A program made the translations under genes and the position numbers. Of a stretch of DNA of 64,000 nt, positions 50,014 through 58,068 are shown piece by piece. Each line of letters opens with the position of its first letter. Positions within the stretch are counted from its first letter, which is position 1. The notes beneath the pieces are model-generated. The model worked only from the letters and a program-made list of their open reading frames with translations, had not been told where the DNA came from and searched no databases. This stretch comes from Planctomycetota bacterium (GTDB lineage: Bacteria > Planctomycetota > B15-G4). Location: assembly GCA_029259745.1 (NCBI GenBank), contig JAJDEO010000017.1:1-64000 (forward strand), read 5' to 3'.

Positions 50014-51651
50014 TCAGGCGCTCGGCGCGTACAGCTTGATCAGCGCCGAAACGACGGCTTCGGGGCCCGAACCTTTCGGGCGAATGACATCGAGGTTCTC
50101 GTCGCCCAGTGAATCGCACGTTGCCGTTCCCATGCCGAGGCGGGCACAGGGCGGGGCGTTTTCCTCGAGGTGCATCGTCACGGCGGCCACCACCGCGGAC
50201 GGACTCATATAGACGAGCGCGTCGACGTCACCAAGTGATTCGGGCGTACTGCTCGAGACAGTGCGGTAGAGCACGATCTTCTCGACCGTCACGCCGCGCG
50301 TATCGAGCTCGCGGATGAGGTCGTCGCGTGGCGATTCGGCACAGGGGAACAAGACGTGCGCGCCGCTCTCGACGGGCAGCTCGCGCGCCAACGACTTCGC
50401 GCCGCCGCGACCGATCAGCGTTGCCCGCAGCCCGACCGACGCCAGCGCGGACGCCGTCCCGGGCCCGACGGCCGCAAGCGCCACACCGCTCGGCACCGAG
50501 ATGTTGCCCATGCGCCGCGCCGCTTCCTGACTCGTGACTGCGATCGCATCGCCCGCCTTGAGGCGCGCCGCGCGTCCGACGAGATCCGGTGCCCCGACGT
50601 CTTCGATGTCGAGCACACCGACGTTCGTGACCTCGGCCCCGAGCGCCACCAGACGCTGGCCGAGCACCAGGCCGCCCTCGGCACGCCCGACGAGCGCGAT
50701 GCGCTTTCCGCCCAACGGCCCCGCGCCCGTGAACTCGCCCGACTCGAGATCGTCCCAGACGGCCCGGGCCGCGGCCTCGGGCGTCGCGGCGGTCTTCACG
50801 CCCCACCGTCGCGGCGCGCCCTCTTCGGGTTCGTTCGCACCGAGGAACGCATAGGCACGCCAAGCGTCGTCGACCTTCGACACCCAGGCCCCGAGCGGGA
50901 GATGACACCCGCCACCGCCCCACACGAGGAGGCGTCGTTCGGCGTCGATGGCAACCGCGGTGGCCTCGTGGTGAAGCACGGACTTCAGCAACGTCACCGT
51001 GTCGGCGTCGGCGCTGCGGCACTGGACCGCGAGCGCGCCCTGCGCCGGAGCAGGCACGAAGAGTTCGGCCTCGAGCGTGACGGCGCGCACTTCACCGAGC
51101 GGCAGCGACAGGCGGTCGAGCCCCGCGGCGGCAAGCATGATGGCGTCGTAGCGGCCGGTACGGAGCTTGTCGACGCGCGTGGGCACGTTGCCGCGCACGT
51201 CTTTGATCGTGAGGTCGGGGCGCAGGGCGAGAAGCTGCTCGGCGCGGCGCGGTGAGCTGGTTCCGACGACGCCGTCGCGCTTGACGGGCAGAACGCCGCG
51301 CGCCGAGCTGTAGGAGTCGGGGTGGACGAGGAGACGGTCGCGCGGGTCGGCGCGCTCGGGCACGGCCGCGATCACGAGCCCTTCGGGGCACGCCGTCGCG
51401 AGGTCCTTGTGGCTGTGCACGGCGATGTCGACGACGTCGTCGAGCAGCGCCCGCTCGATCTCGGCCGTGAATACCGACGAGCCCTCGACCTGGTTCAACG
51501 GTCGGTCGAGCACGCGGTCGCCGGTCGTCTTGATGACGATGATCTCGACCTCGGCATGCTCGGCGAGACGGCCCGCGATGTGCTCGGCCTGCCACAGCGC
51601 GAGCGCCGATCCGCGAGTTCCGAGGCGCAGCTGCGCGCGTGCCTCACTCAC
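50014..51651 (-). CDS. hemCD: Fused porphobilinogen deaminase and uroporphyrinogen-III synthase
   Basis: The 545-residue protein joins two heme enzymes. HemC is at about 1-305: LGTRGSALALWQAEHI, VHSHKDLATACPEGL, RGNVPTRVDKL, and the dipyrromethane-cofactor Cys in GGGGCHLPLGAW (near 248). HemD is at about 315-545: GGKRIALVGRAEGGLVLGQRL, IAVTSQEAARRM, VALAAVGPGTASAL and VLYRTVSSS. HemC polymerises four porphobilinogens and HemD closes the ring as uroporphyrinogen III. GTG 51651 overlaps the hemA stop as GTGA. Both halves keep their conserved blocks, so the fusion appears functional. Confidence 0.92.
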   Translation of the reverse strand: MSEARAQLRLGTRGSALALWQAEHIAGRLAEHAEVEIIVIKTTGDRVLDRPLNQVEGSSVFTAEIERALLDDVVDIAVHSHKDLATACPEGLVIAAVPERADPRDRLLVHPDSYSSARGVLPVKRDGVVGTSSPRRAEQLLALRPDLTIKDVRGNVPTRVDKLRTGRYDAIMLAAAGLDRLSLPLGEVRAVTLEAELFVPAPAQGALAVQCRSADADTVTLLKSVLHHEATAVAIDAERRLLVWGGGGCHLPLGAWVSKVDDAWRAYAFLGANEPEEGAPRRWGVKTAATPEAAARAVWDDLESGEFTGAGPLGGKRIALVGRAEGGLVLGQRLVALGAEVTNVGVLDIEDVGAPDLVGRAARLKAGDAIAVTSQEAARRMGNISVPSGVALAAVGPGTASALASVGLRATLIGRGGAKSLARELPVESGAHVLFPCAESPRDDLIRELDTRGVTVEKIVLYRTVSSSTPESLGDVDALVYMSPSAVVAAVTMHLEENAPPCARLGMGTATCDSLGDENLDVIRPKGSGPEAVVSALIKLYAPSA

Positions 51652-52904
51652 TGGCGAACTCCTTCGAAGGTGTCGTCGTTCATCTCGATGGCCATGCGCT
51701 TGAGGGCCGTCACGGGGAGATGCATCACGCGGCCGAACGTCGACCGCGCCCAGCGTTGCACGGCGCGCTGGTCTTTGTCATCGAGATGGGCGAGGCGCCC
51801 TGAGAGCAATCCGTCGAGTTCACGCGTCAAGATCTCCTCGGCTTCGGCGCGTAGGTTGCCGACGATCGTGGAAGCCCACCGTTCGCCGGTCCGGCGAGCA
51901 TAGGTCTCCACCTTCTGTTCGACGAGTACTTCGGCCGCCGCGGCCGCTTCCGCCCTCAGGGCGTGGTGCTGGGCCGCGATCTCGCGCAGCGCGTCGAGGT
52001 CGACGACTTCTACGCTCGGCCCGGCGTCGGCCGCGAGATCTCGCGGCACGGCCAGGTCGATGCCGAAGAGGCCGCGACCGCCCGGAGCACGCTGGGCAAG
52101 CGCGTCGAGCGTCTGGCCGTCGAGCACGATTCCCGGCGCCGACGTGGCCGCGACGAGGACGTCGACGGGATACTCGCCGGCTCGCAGGGCGTCGAGCGTG
52201 CACGCCACGGCGCCGCACTCGTCGGCGACACCGCGCGCGCGGTCGACGTTGCGATTCGCGATCACGGTCGGCGCGAAGCCGGCCTTCGTGAGGACGCGCG
52301 CCAGGAGCTGCCCCATTTCCCCGGCACCGACGACCCCGACGGCAAGCTCGGCTGAGCCTTCGCGAGCGTCGAGCGCGTGCACCGCGAGGTTGACGACGGA
52401 GACGGGATGGCGCGCGAGGTCCGTCTCCGCGCGAACCTTCTTGCCGACTGCCAGAGCGTGGTGGAAAAGCGTGTCGAGCAGTGGCCCGACGAGCCCGATG
52501 TCGGCCGACACGCCGTAGGCATCGCGGACCTGCGCGATGATCTGGTCTTCCCCGAGCACGAGCGAGTCGAGCGACGAGGCGACGCGGAAGACGTGATGCA
52601 CGGCATCGCGTCCGACGCGATGGATGAAGCTCGCCGCGATCGCCTCCTGGTCGACGCCCACATTCGCGAGGAACGGCACGAGCAGCGCCACGTCGTCGGC
52701 GCAGGGAGCGTCGCCCTCCTCGCGCGCATAGACGACCTCGACGCGGTTACACGTCGCGATCCAGACTACCTCCGAAGCGCCGAGCACGTCGGAAAGTTCA
52801 CGGAGGAACGCCTCGAGCTCGTCCGACGAGGGCCGTCGGACAGACTCGAGACCATCCACGTCGGTTCCGTGGATCGAGAGACCCGCTGCGCCAATGCGTT
52901 GCAT
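51648..52904 (-). CDS. hemA: Glutamyl-tRNA reductase
   Basis: The 418-residue enzyme reduces glutamyl-tRNA to glutamate-1-semialdehyde with NADPH, the first committed step of C5-pathway heme synthesis. The catalytic Cys is in WIATCNRVEVVY (about 52), SSLDSLVLGEDQIIAQVR is near 109-126, and the NADPH-binding GVVGAGEMGQLLAR near 189-202. It heads the operon, and a TATAAA hexamer ends 6 nt before ATG 52904, which predicts a leaderless mRNA. The following hemCD start overlaps its stop. Confidence 0.95.
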   Translation of the reverse strand: MQRIGAAGLSIHGTDVDGLESVRRPSSDELEAFLRELSDVLGASEVVWIATCNRVEVVYAREEGDAPCADDVALLVPFLANVGVDQEAIAASFIHRVGRDAVHHVFRVASSLDSLVLGEDQIIAQVRDAYGVSADIGLVGPLLDTLFHHALAVGKKVRAETDLARHPVSVVNLAVHALDAREGSAELAVGVVGAGEMGQLLARVLTKAGFAPTVIANRNVDRARGVADECGAVACTLDALRAGEYPVDVLVAATSAPGIVLDGQTLDALAQRAPGGRGLFGIDLAVPRDLAADAGPSVEVVDLDALREIAAQHHALRAEAAAAAEVLVEQKVETYARRTGERWASTIVGNLRAEAEEILTRELDGLLSGRLAHLDDKDQRAVQRWARSTFGRVMHLPVTALKRMAIEMNDDTFEGVRQ

Positions 52905-52910
52905 GAACGT

Positions 52911-52916
52911 TTTATA
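52911..52916 (-). promoter_or_regulatory. -10 element (TATAAA) of the heme operon
   Basis: TATAAA on the minus strand ends 6 nt before ATG 52904. With no Shine-Dalgarno sequence between, hemA is predicted to be translated from a leaderless transcript. Confidence 0.5.
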
Positions 52917-53172
52917 GGCGCTCAGCCGCGCTTGACTGTCATGACTCTGTCACGGAAAAGACGGAGCTGTCGGCGTGAAGAAGTTCGACGGACGCCATCG
53001 ACGGGACGGGACCGGGGATACGGGGCGGCGCGCGCAAATGCCCTCCGTGAACGGGATCACGGATGAGCCCCCTGGAACACGCGCGACACCCCGCACCGCC
53101 CGATCGCCACCTCGAGGCGCATGCAGCCTCGATGCCTCGAGGGGGAGCACACACCAGTGCGATGACCGGACT

Positions 53173-53200
53173 CCGCCGCCCGTGCTCGAACGGGCGGCGG
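53173..53200. other. Perfect 11-bp GC-rich hairpin
   Basis: CCGCCGCCCGT (53173-53183) pairs with ACGGGCGGCGG (53190-53200) around the loop GCTCGA. It is upstream of hemA and downstream of the palindromic elements. Its role is unknown. Confidence 0.55.
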
Positions 53201-53381
53201 ATGCCGACGGGGAGAAACCCCATCGACGGCGTCCACCGAACGAGATGTTGGTGGAAGGGTCGGAGGACGTCACCCGTGGAGCAGGCGAGTGACGCCCTCC
53301 TACTCACAGCGATCTGCTGCGACCGCGCGCCTGTGCTCTCGTGGCACGCTCGCGCGACGATCGTTGTGAGAAGTTCGGGCT

Positions 53382-53544
53382 AGCAGCGCGTTGAAAAACT
53401 CTTTCGGCGCGTAGCACGCGCCCAGTCGCCCTCGATCAGGCGCAGAAGCCTCGACGAATCCACCGATTCGCCTGCGTTTCCGCACCTGATCGAGAACAAC
53501 TGATCACGCACTGCGCATCCGAAGCAGTTCTTCAACACGCTGCT
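53382..53544. mobile_element. Palindromic MITE-like element E1
   Basis: Terminal inverted repeats AGCAGCGCGTTGAAAAACT (53382-53400) and its near-complement (53526-53544) match at 17 of 19 positions. Inside, CTCGATCAGG/CCTGATCGAG (53431-53440, 53485-53494) and CGAATC/GATTCG (53455-53460, 53465-53470) share the same symmetry centre at 53462.5. The element is therefore one large imperfect palindrome of 163 bp. It has no gene, which fits a non-autonomous element or relic. TTGAAAAACT-type ends are common in insertion sequences. I see no clear target-site duplication. Confidence 0.6.
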
Positions 53545-53547
53545 CGT

Positions 53548-53688
53548 GGTGTGATTCAAAAGTTCGCGAAATGAGTTTTGGGTCATCGTCGTCGCTGGCG
53601 AGGCGCATCGCCGCAGGCGAATTGGTGGATTCGTGGAGGAGATGCAACACAGCCAGTGGCGAGGAGGGCGTGAACTTTTGAGCACACC
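53548..53688. mobile_element. Palindromic MITE-like element E2
   Basis: GGTGTGATTCAAAAGTTCGCG (53548-53568, quoted without its last base elsewhere) faces a near-complement at 53669-53688, allowing one gap. The centre carries an inverted 28-bp copy (53612-53639) of the E1 core (53449-53476), 26 of 28 matching. E1 and E2 are thus related elements lying side by side. E2 ends 2 bp before the stop codon of the response-regulator gene (53690). Confidence 0.55.
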
Positions 53689-53689
53689 A

Positions 53690-54250
53690 CTAGTGATTGA
53701 CCGGATCGTCGAACGTCGGGCCCGTGTCACCGCGCGAATCAGCGTCACGGTCGTCGGGCCGCCGCCGCCATCGCGGCCCGGGGGAGACATCGTCGGGCTC
53801 TGCGGTGTCCGTGCCGAGATCGACATCGGACGGTGTGGGGATGCAGAGGGCGCGACGAACCGCTGTGACGAGATCCGCGCTGGCAAACGGTTTGGCGAGG
53901 ACGGACACGGCACCCCGCTCAAGAGCGGAGAGAAGCCGGGCATCCGTCGCCGACGCACCGGTCATGGCGATGATGGGAAGTCGGGGATGGGTCACGCTCA
54001 TGCGGAGCGTGAGTTCGAGCCCGTCCATGCGAGGCATCTTCAGATCCGTGATGAGCAGATCGGCGCCGCGCGATTCGTGGAGGTCCCAGGCGCTCGTGCC
54101 GTCCTCGGCACATTGCACGGAGAAACCCGCTCGCGTGAGGTCGCGCTGCAGCGCACGCCGGGCGCGCGTGTCGTCGTCGACGAGCAGGATGCGCGGGACC
54201 TCGGAGTTCGTCCCAGCGACGCTCAGTACTGCGGGCGCGACGTCGACCAT
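53690..54250 (-). CDS. Single-domain response regulator (CheY-like) with disordered tail
   Basis: The 186-residue protein has a receiver domain (about 19-135): ILLVDDDTRAR, the phospho-Asp in LLITDLKMPRMDG (about 68), MTGAS, and the Lys in VLAKPF (about 120). The last 45 residues are Asp/Pro/Arg-rich and probably unstructured. No output domain is present, so it is either a stand-alone phospho-transfer protein or part of a phosphorelay. GGAG precedes ATG 54250. Its stop lies 2 bp from palindromic element E2, so the 3' end may have been altered by insertion. The decarboxylase gene lies upstream. Confidence 0.8.
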   Translation of the reverse strand: MVDVAPAVLSVAGTNSEVPRILLVDDDTRARRALQRDLTRAGFSVQCAEDGTSAWDLHESRGADLLITDLKMPRMDGLELTLRMSVTHPRLPIIAMTGASATDARLLSALERGAVSVLAKPFASADLVTAVRRALCIPTPSDVDLGTDTAEPDDVSPGPRWRRRPDDRDADSRGDTGPTFDDPVNH

Positions 54251-54382
54251 GGTCGTAACTCCTTCCGAGGACTCGAAGTCGTTCGCGGCACGATCATGCG
54301 TGACGCGCCGTGAACAGCGAGTGCATCGTCATCGCGCTGACATGACTTGACGCACGCGGCGTCCACGTCGACCCACAACATC

Positions 54383-55831
54383 TCAGCGCACGGCGGCGAG
54401 CAACTCACGAGCAGCGTTGCGGATGTCGTCGACGGCATGATCGACCTGTTCCTGGCGCGTTCGGAACGAAAGCACACAGATCCGTGCGTAATAGCAACCG
54501 GCCGTCGTGCAGCCCGTGATCATGACGCGGCCGCGTGCGTTGACACGATCGACGAGCGCGCGCGTGGCGCCATCATCGTCGTCGGGAGTCCAGCCGGGTG
54601 CGTGCAGGTGGAAGGGGAAGAGCGACAGCGCCGGTGCGGCGTCGATCACGAGACCGTCGATCTGTTCCAGGCGCGCAGCAATGTCGAGCGTGAGCGTGCG
54701 CTTCTCGGCGATGGCGGCGCGCAGGCGTTCGACGCCGTACATCTGCACGGTCAGCCAGACGCGCAGGCCGCGGAACGGGCGCGAGAGCTCGGGGCCGTAC
54801 TGACTCGGGTCGTAGGTCTCGGCGTCGCCGGGTGGCGGAAGGTAACCGGCCGTCGCGGCGTGGGCGCTGCGCAGGTCTTCACCGTCGCGGACGAGCAGAG
54901 CGCCGGTGCCGTAGGGCAGGAAGAGTCCCTTGTGCGGATCGAGCGTCACCGAATCGGCATCCGAGAGACCGGCCAGCAGCGGGCGCAACTCGGGGACCAT
55001 GTGGAAGAACGCGCCGTAGGCCCCGTCGACGTGATGCCAGAGCGACCGTTGCCGGCACAGCGCGCCGATCTCGACGAGCGGGTCGACGGCGCCGGTGTTC
55101 GTCGTGCCCGCCGACGAGACGACGAGGAACGGTCGCAGGCCCGCGGCGGTGTCGGCGTCGATGGCGACGGAGAGTGCCTCGACGTCCATCGCGAAGCTTT
55201 CGTCGACGCCGATCGTGCGCACCCGATCGGGAAGAATCCCCGCGAGCTGCGCCGACTTCGTCACGCAGTGGTGCACCTGTGACGAGGCGTACATGACGCC
55301 GTCGCGCAGGTGCTCGCCGAGCAGCTTCTCGCGCGCCGCGACGATCGCAGAGAAGTTCGCGAGCGAACCCCCGGTCGTGAACCAGCCGCGCGCCTCGGCC
55401 GGAAATCCCATCCACTCGCGGAGCCAGTCGAGTGCCGTGGCTTCCAGTTCGACGAGCGCAGGTGCTGCGACCTGCACACCCGTGTAGCGGTTCGTGGCGG
55501 CCGAGATGAAGTCGGCCAGTGCCGCCGAGAAGAGTCCGCCGCCGGGGATGAACGCGAGGTAGCCCGGGTGTGCGGTGCCGAACGAGCGGTGCACCCAGTC
55601 GTCGAAGAAGGGCGCGAGCACGCCTTCGAGTGACTGGGCCGAACGCGGGGCGGCGGCGCGCAGCTCGGCGCGGATGTCGTCGATCGACGTCTCGCCGAGC
55701 GCCGGGTGGTGGCCCAGCGACGCGATGTGCTGCACGACGCGCTCGACGACGCCCGCGGCCATCGCGCGCATCTCGGATGGCGGGATCTCGAGGCAGGCCG
55801 GATCGTCTGAGGGAGGCCAGTCGTTGCTCAC
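54383..55831 (-). CDS. Group II PLP-dependent decarboxylase (aromatic-L-amino-acid type)
   Basis: The 482-residue enzyme has the layout of aromatic L-amino acid decarboxylase and related group II enzymes. Visible are AHPGYLAFIPGGG, NRYTGVQVAAPALVELE, WFTTGGSLANFSAI, the cofactor-binding Asp in WHHVDGAYGAFF (about 270) and the PLP lysine in LDPHKGLFLPYG (about 304). It would release CO2 from an aromatic amino acid or glutamate-like substrate; the substrate is not clear. GTG 55831 overlaps the stop of the upstream secreted-protein gene as GTGA. The response-regulator gene lies 132 bp downstream. Confidence 0.85.
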   Translation of the reverse strand: MSNDWPPSDDPACLEIPPSEMRAMAAGVVERVVQHIASLGHHPALGETSIDDIRAELRAAAPRSAQSLEGVLAPFFDDWVHRSFGTAHPGYLAFIPGGGLFSAALADFISAATNRYTGVQVAAPALVELEATALDWLREWMGFPAEARGWFTTGGSLANFSAIVAAREKLLGEHLRDGVMYASSQVHHCVTKSAQLAGILPDRVRTIGVDESFAMDVEALSVAIDADTAAGLRPFLVVSSAGTTNTGAVDPLVEIGALCRQRSLWHHVDGAYGAFFHMVPELRPLLAGLSDADSVTLDPHKGLFLPYGTGALLVRDGEDLRSAHAATAGYLPPPGDAETYDPSQYGPELSRPFRGLRVWLTVQMYGVERLRAAIAEKRTLTLDIAARLEQIDGLVIDAAPALSLFPFHLHAPGWTPDDDDGATRALVDRVNARGRVMITGCTTAGCYYARICVLSFRTRQEQVDHAVDDIRNAARELLAAVR

Positions 55832-57495
55832 GAAGTGCCCAGACCCTCCCAGAACGCCTTGACCACACTCTTCTTGTCGCGCGCCGCGGTCGGATACTGA
55901 GGCGCTTTACGAAGCGATGCATCGACACCGGCGTCCAGCGCGCGTCCGATCAAGAGCCACTCGTGGAGCTGCTGGTAGTACTCGGATTCGAGGATCAGGT
56001 TGAAGATCTCCGTGCGCGTGGCCATGTCGATCTTTTCCAGCGGTTGCTTGTAGAGCCAGGCCGACTGGTCGCGATGGTCGGCGAGGTCGAGCATCGCCAC
56101 GGCGCCGAGCGCCTTCAGACGATCGGCGATGTCCGTGCGACCGAGCACGACAAGCACGTCGAGCAGCGGACTCTCCTCGAGTTCGTCGACGCTCGCGACG
56201 CCGCCGAGCGCGCGCGACATCAGCGCCGGGAGCGGTGCGCTCATCGGCATCCCGTGCGGCGGAACCGGCGCGTCCCACTGATAGCCCTCGAAGAAGCTCG
56301 AGTTCTCGCTCGCCGCCAGCTCGAGCATGAGGTGGAACGCGGCGCGGGCGTAGGCGCGGTCGCGCGGCATGAAGCTCTCGTGTTCGGCCATGAAGGCGAA
56401 GCTCGCCGGCGCCTCGCTGTCGCGGTCCGTCGCCAAGGTCGCCCAATGGCGCTGCGGACTGTTCGCCCGATGCGCCCACGGGTCACCCGTCTCGGAAACC
56501 GTGACGGCGAGATCTTCCGGCGGGCCCTTGGGAATGACCGGCGGTCGGTGCCCTTGAGGCACGAATCCCGACCACCCCGGACGCGACCAACCGGCGACGC
56601 GGCGCTCGTACCAGTCGCCCCCGACCCACGCCTCGCCGAAAGCTTGAATGTCGAGTTCGTCGATCAAGCCCTGGGCGAACCAAGGCGGCACCATGCCCCA
56701 CGCGCCGCGGCGCAGGAGTCGGTTCGCGACGTTCGCGAGCACGTTGTAGGCCACGCCGTGACGCAGGAAGAACCCGCGATGCGTGTCGACCTGTGGATGG
56801 TCGAGGTTGAAGACCATCGCATCCCACGTGTTCACGGCGACCTGCGCGAGACGATCCTCTTGCCAGAGCGAACCGTTGGCGGTCGTCCACTGTCCCCAGC
56901 CTCCGTCGCACCAGTCGAGCAAGGCGACGAGTTCGGCATGCGAGGTTTGGTCGAGGCCGGTGTCGGACATCGTGAGGACGACGTGAAACGTCGGGGGCGT
57001 CATGTCGCCGAGGTGGCGTTCGAAGACGCCCGCGACCTTCTCGAGCGAGTCGCCGACGACGTCGAGCACGATCTGCGCGCGCGAGCCCGTCGGCTCGGTT
57101 TCCGCCTCGAGCTCCTTGCCGCGACTCGAGCGACTGGTCGTACGCTTCTTCGTCTTCTTCTTGTCCTTCTTGCCCGGAACCGCGTCCGCCCCTTCCATCT
57201 CCGCCTTGATGTCCTCGACGAGCGGCCACGGCAGGCCCTCGGCATCGAGGCCGTCGGCGTTCATGACCCAGAGTTCGAACGGACCGACGGTGCGGTGCAA
57301 GAACATCGGCTCGCCGAGCACGGCCTCGAAGACTTCGCGGCCATCCTCGAGGGGCTTGGTGGCGCGCGGGAGGTCGAGCTGGAGGCGTGCCGCGAGGCTG
57401 TCGATGACCTCGGCGCGCGGGCGGTCCTGGGCGAAGGGCAATGCGGCGAGCAGCACCAGCACTGCTGCTGTTCGGACGGCGTGGAAGCGTGTCAT
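55828..57495 (-). CDS. Secreted pseudopeptidase-like protein, paralogue 1
   Basis: The 555-residue exported protein (signal peptide about 1-23) shares long blocks with the protein at 59280-60788: RLLRRGAWG, PPWFAQGLIDELDIQAFGEAW, GWSRPGWSGFVP and APASFAFMAEHESF. Its HGVAY (about 245) and PPWFAQG (about 264) align by position with HEISH and the EG motif of the peptidase-like protein at 3839-6421. The catalytic Glu, the second His and the later Glu are missing. I infer an inactive relative of that peptidase clan. A Lys/Thr-rich insert lies at about 108-125. GGAG precedes ATG 57495. The decarboxylase gene follows with a GTGA overlap. Confidence 0.65.
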   Translation of the reverse strand: MTRFHAVRTAAVLVLLAALPFAQDRPRAEVIDSLAARLQLDLPRATKPLEDGREVFEAVLGEPMFLHRTVGPFELWVMNADGLDAEGLPWPLVEDIKAEMEGADAVPGKKDKKKTKKRTTSRSSRGKELEAETEPTGSRAQIVLDVVGDSLEKVAGVFERHLGDMTPPTFHVVLTMSDTGLDQTSHAELVALLDWCDGGWGQWTTANGSLWQEDRLAQVAVNTWDAMVFNLDHPQVDTHRGFFLRHGVAYNVLANVANRLLRRGAWGMVPPWFAQGLIDELDIQAFGEAWVGGDWYERRVAGWSRPGWSGFVPQGHRPPVIPKGPPEDLAVTVSETGDPWAHRANSPQRHWATLATDRDSEAPASFAFMAEHESFMPRDRAYARAAFHLMLELAASENSSFFEGYQWDAPVPPHGMPMSAPLPALMSRALGGVASVDELEESPLLDVLVVLGRTDIADRLKALGAVAMLDLADHRDQSAWLYKQPLEKIDMATRTEIFNLILESEYYQQLHEWLLIGRALDAGVDASLRKAPQYPTAARDKKSVVKAFWEGLGTS

Positions 57496-58068
57496 GTGGG
57501 GACTCCGGGATCGTCGGGCGATTCAGGCACCCGACCAAGCCGTGATGTTAGCAGGGATGACCGTCTCCGATCCGCCCCCCGACGTTGGCTGAAGCGGGGC
57601 CGCTCCAGCCACGAAACCCAGCGGGGAAGGCGCCCCCGAGAGAACGTGGCGGGTGTTCATGTCGAGTCGGAAACGGAGGCGATGAGCTCGCACGGACTTC
57701 GCAGTGATTCATGGACGATGATCGCGAGGGCTCCCGGGAAGGATTCAGATGCGACCGCAGCAGATCGTCCGTGAAGCATTCCGGTTAGCGTTGGCCGGAG
57801 CGCGCGTGACGCCCATGTCGAACGCCCGAGGCAGTCCGCCTGTTGGCAACGCGTCCGTGTGACGCACGTGCCGCTTGTGGCGCGTGGCGGATTCGGGACG
57901 CCGGTTGACAGATTCCCGGATCGCCCTCACGCTCTGTCCCCATGCTTCAGCGCTTCGCATAGATCAGATCCGGTGTGGCGCCGCACGCGCGCCCGCCCCC
58001 GTCGACGCACCACACCTGCGCCGACCACGCCTGAGTTCCGCTCGCTCTGATCTCACAGAAGCCGTCGC
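57496..58068. other. 573-bp divergent intergenic region
   Basis: No gene is supported. TTGACA occurs at 57904-57909 on the plus strand but without a good -10 at 17 bp. I find no recognisable repeat, tRNA or strong hairpin. It must hold promoters for the secreted protein (-) and the PcfJ-like gene (+). Confidence 0.35.

Larger units (their letters stand above)
52905..53381. other. Intergenic region with hemA promoter and two hairpins
   Basis: No gene is supported in this 477-bp stretch. A 9-bp inverted repeat (53110-53118 and 53134-53142, CCTCGAGGC/GCCTCGAGG) and a perfect 11-bp hairpin (53173-53183 with 53190-53200, loop GCTCGA) are present. The second could serve as a strong structure, terminator-like but with no T-tract. 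Two small open frames at 52975-53292 (+) and 52939-53307 (-) are not protein-like. Confidence 0.45.

Noticed and set aside
52939..53307. Open frames on both strands upstream of hemA
   Set aside because: They overlap each other and hairpins, and their sequences are not protein-like.
54879..55928. Long alternative frame over the decarboxylase gene
   Set aside because: It is Arg-rich, lacks PLP motifs, and runs across a gene boundary.
57904..57909. TTGACA before the PcfJ-like gene
   Set aside because: No -10 element at a suitable distance, and the gene starts 160 bp further on.
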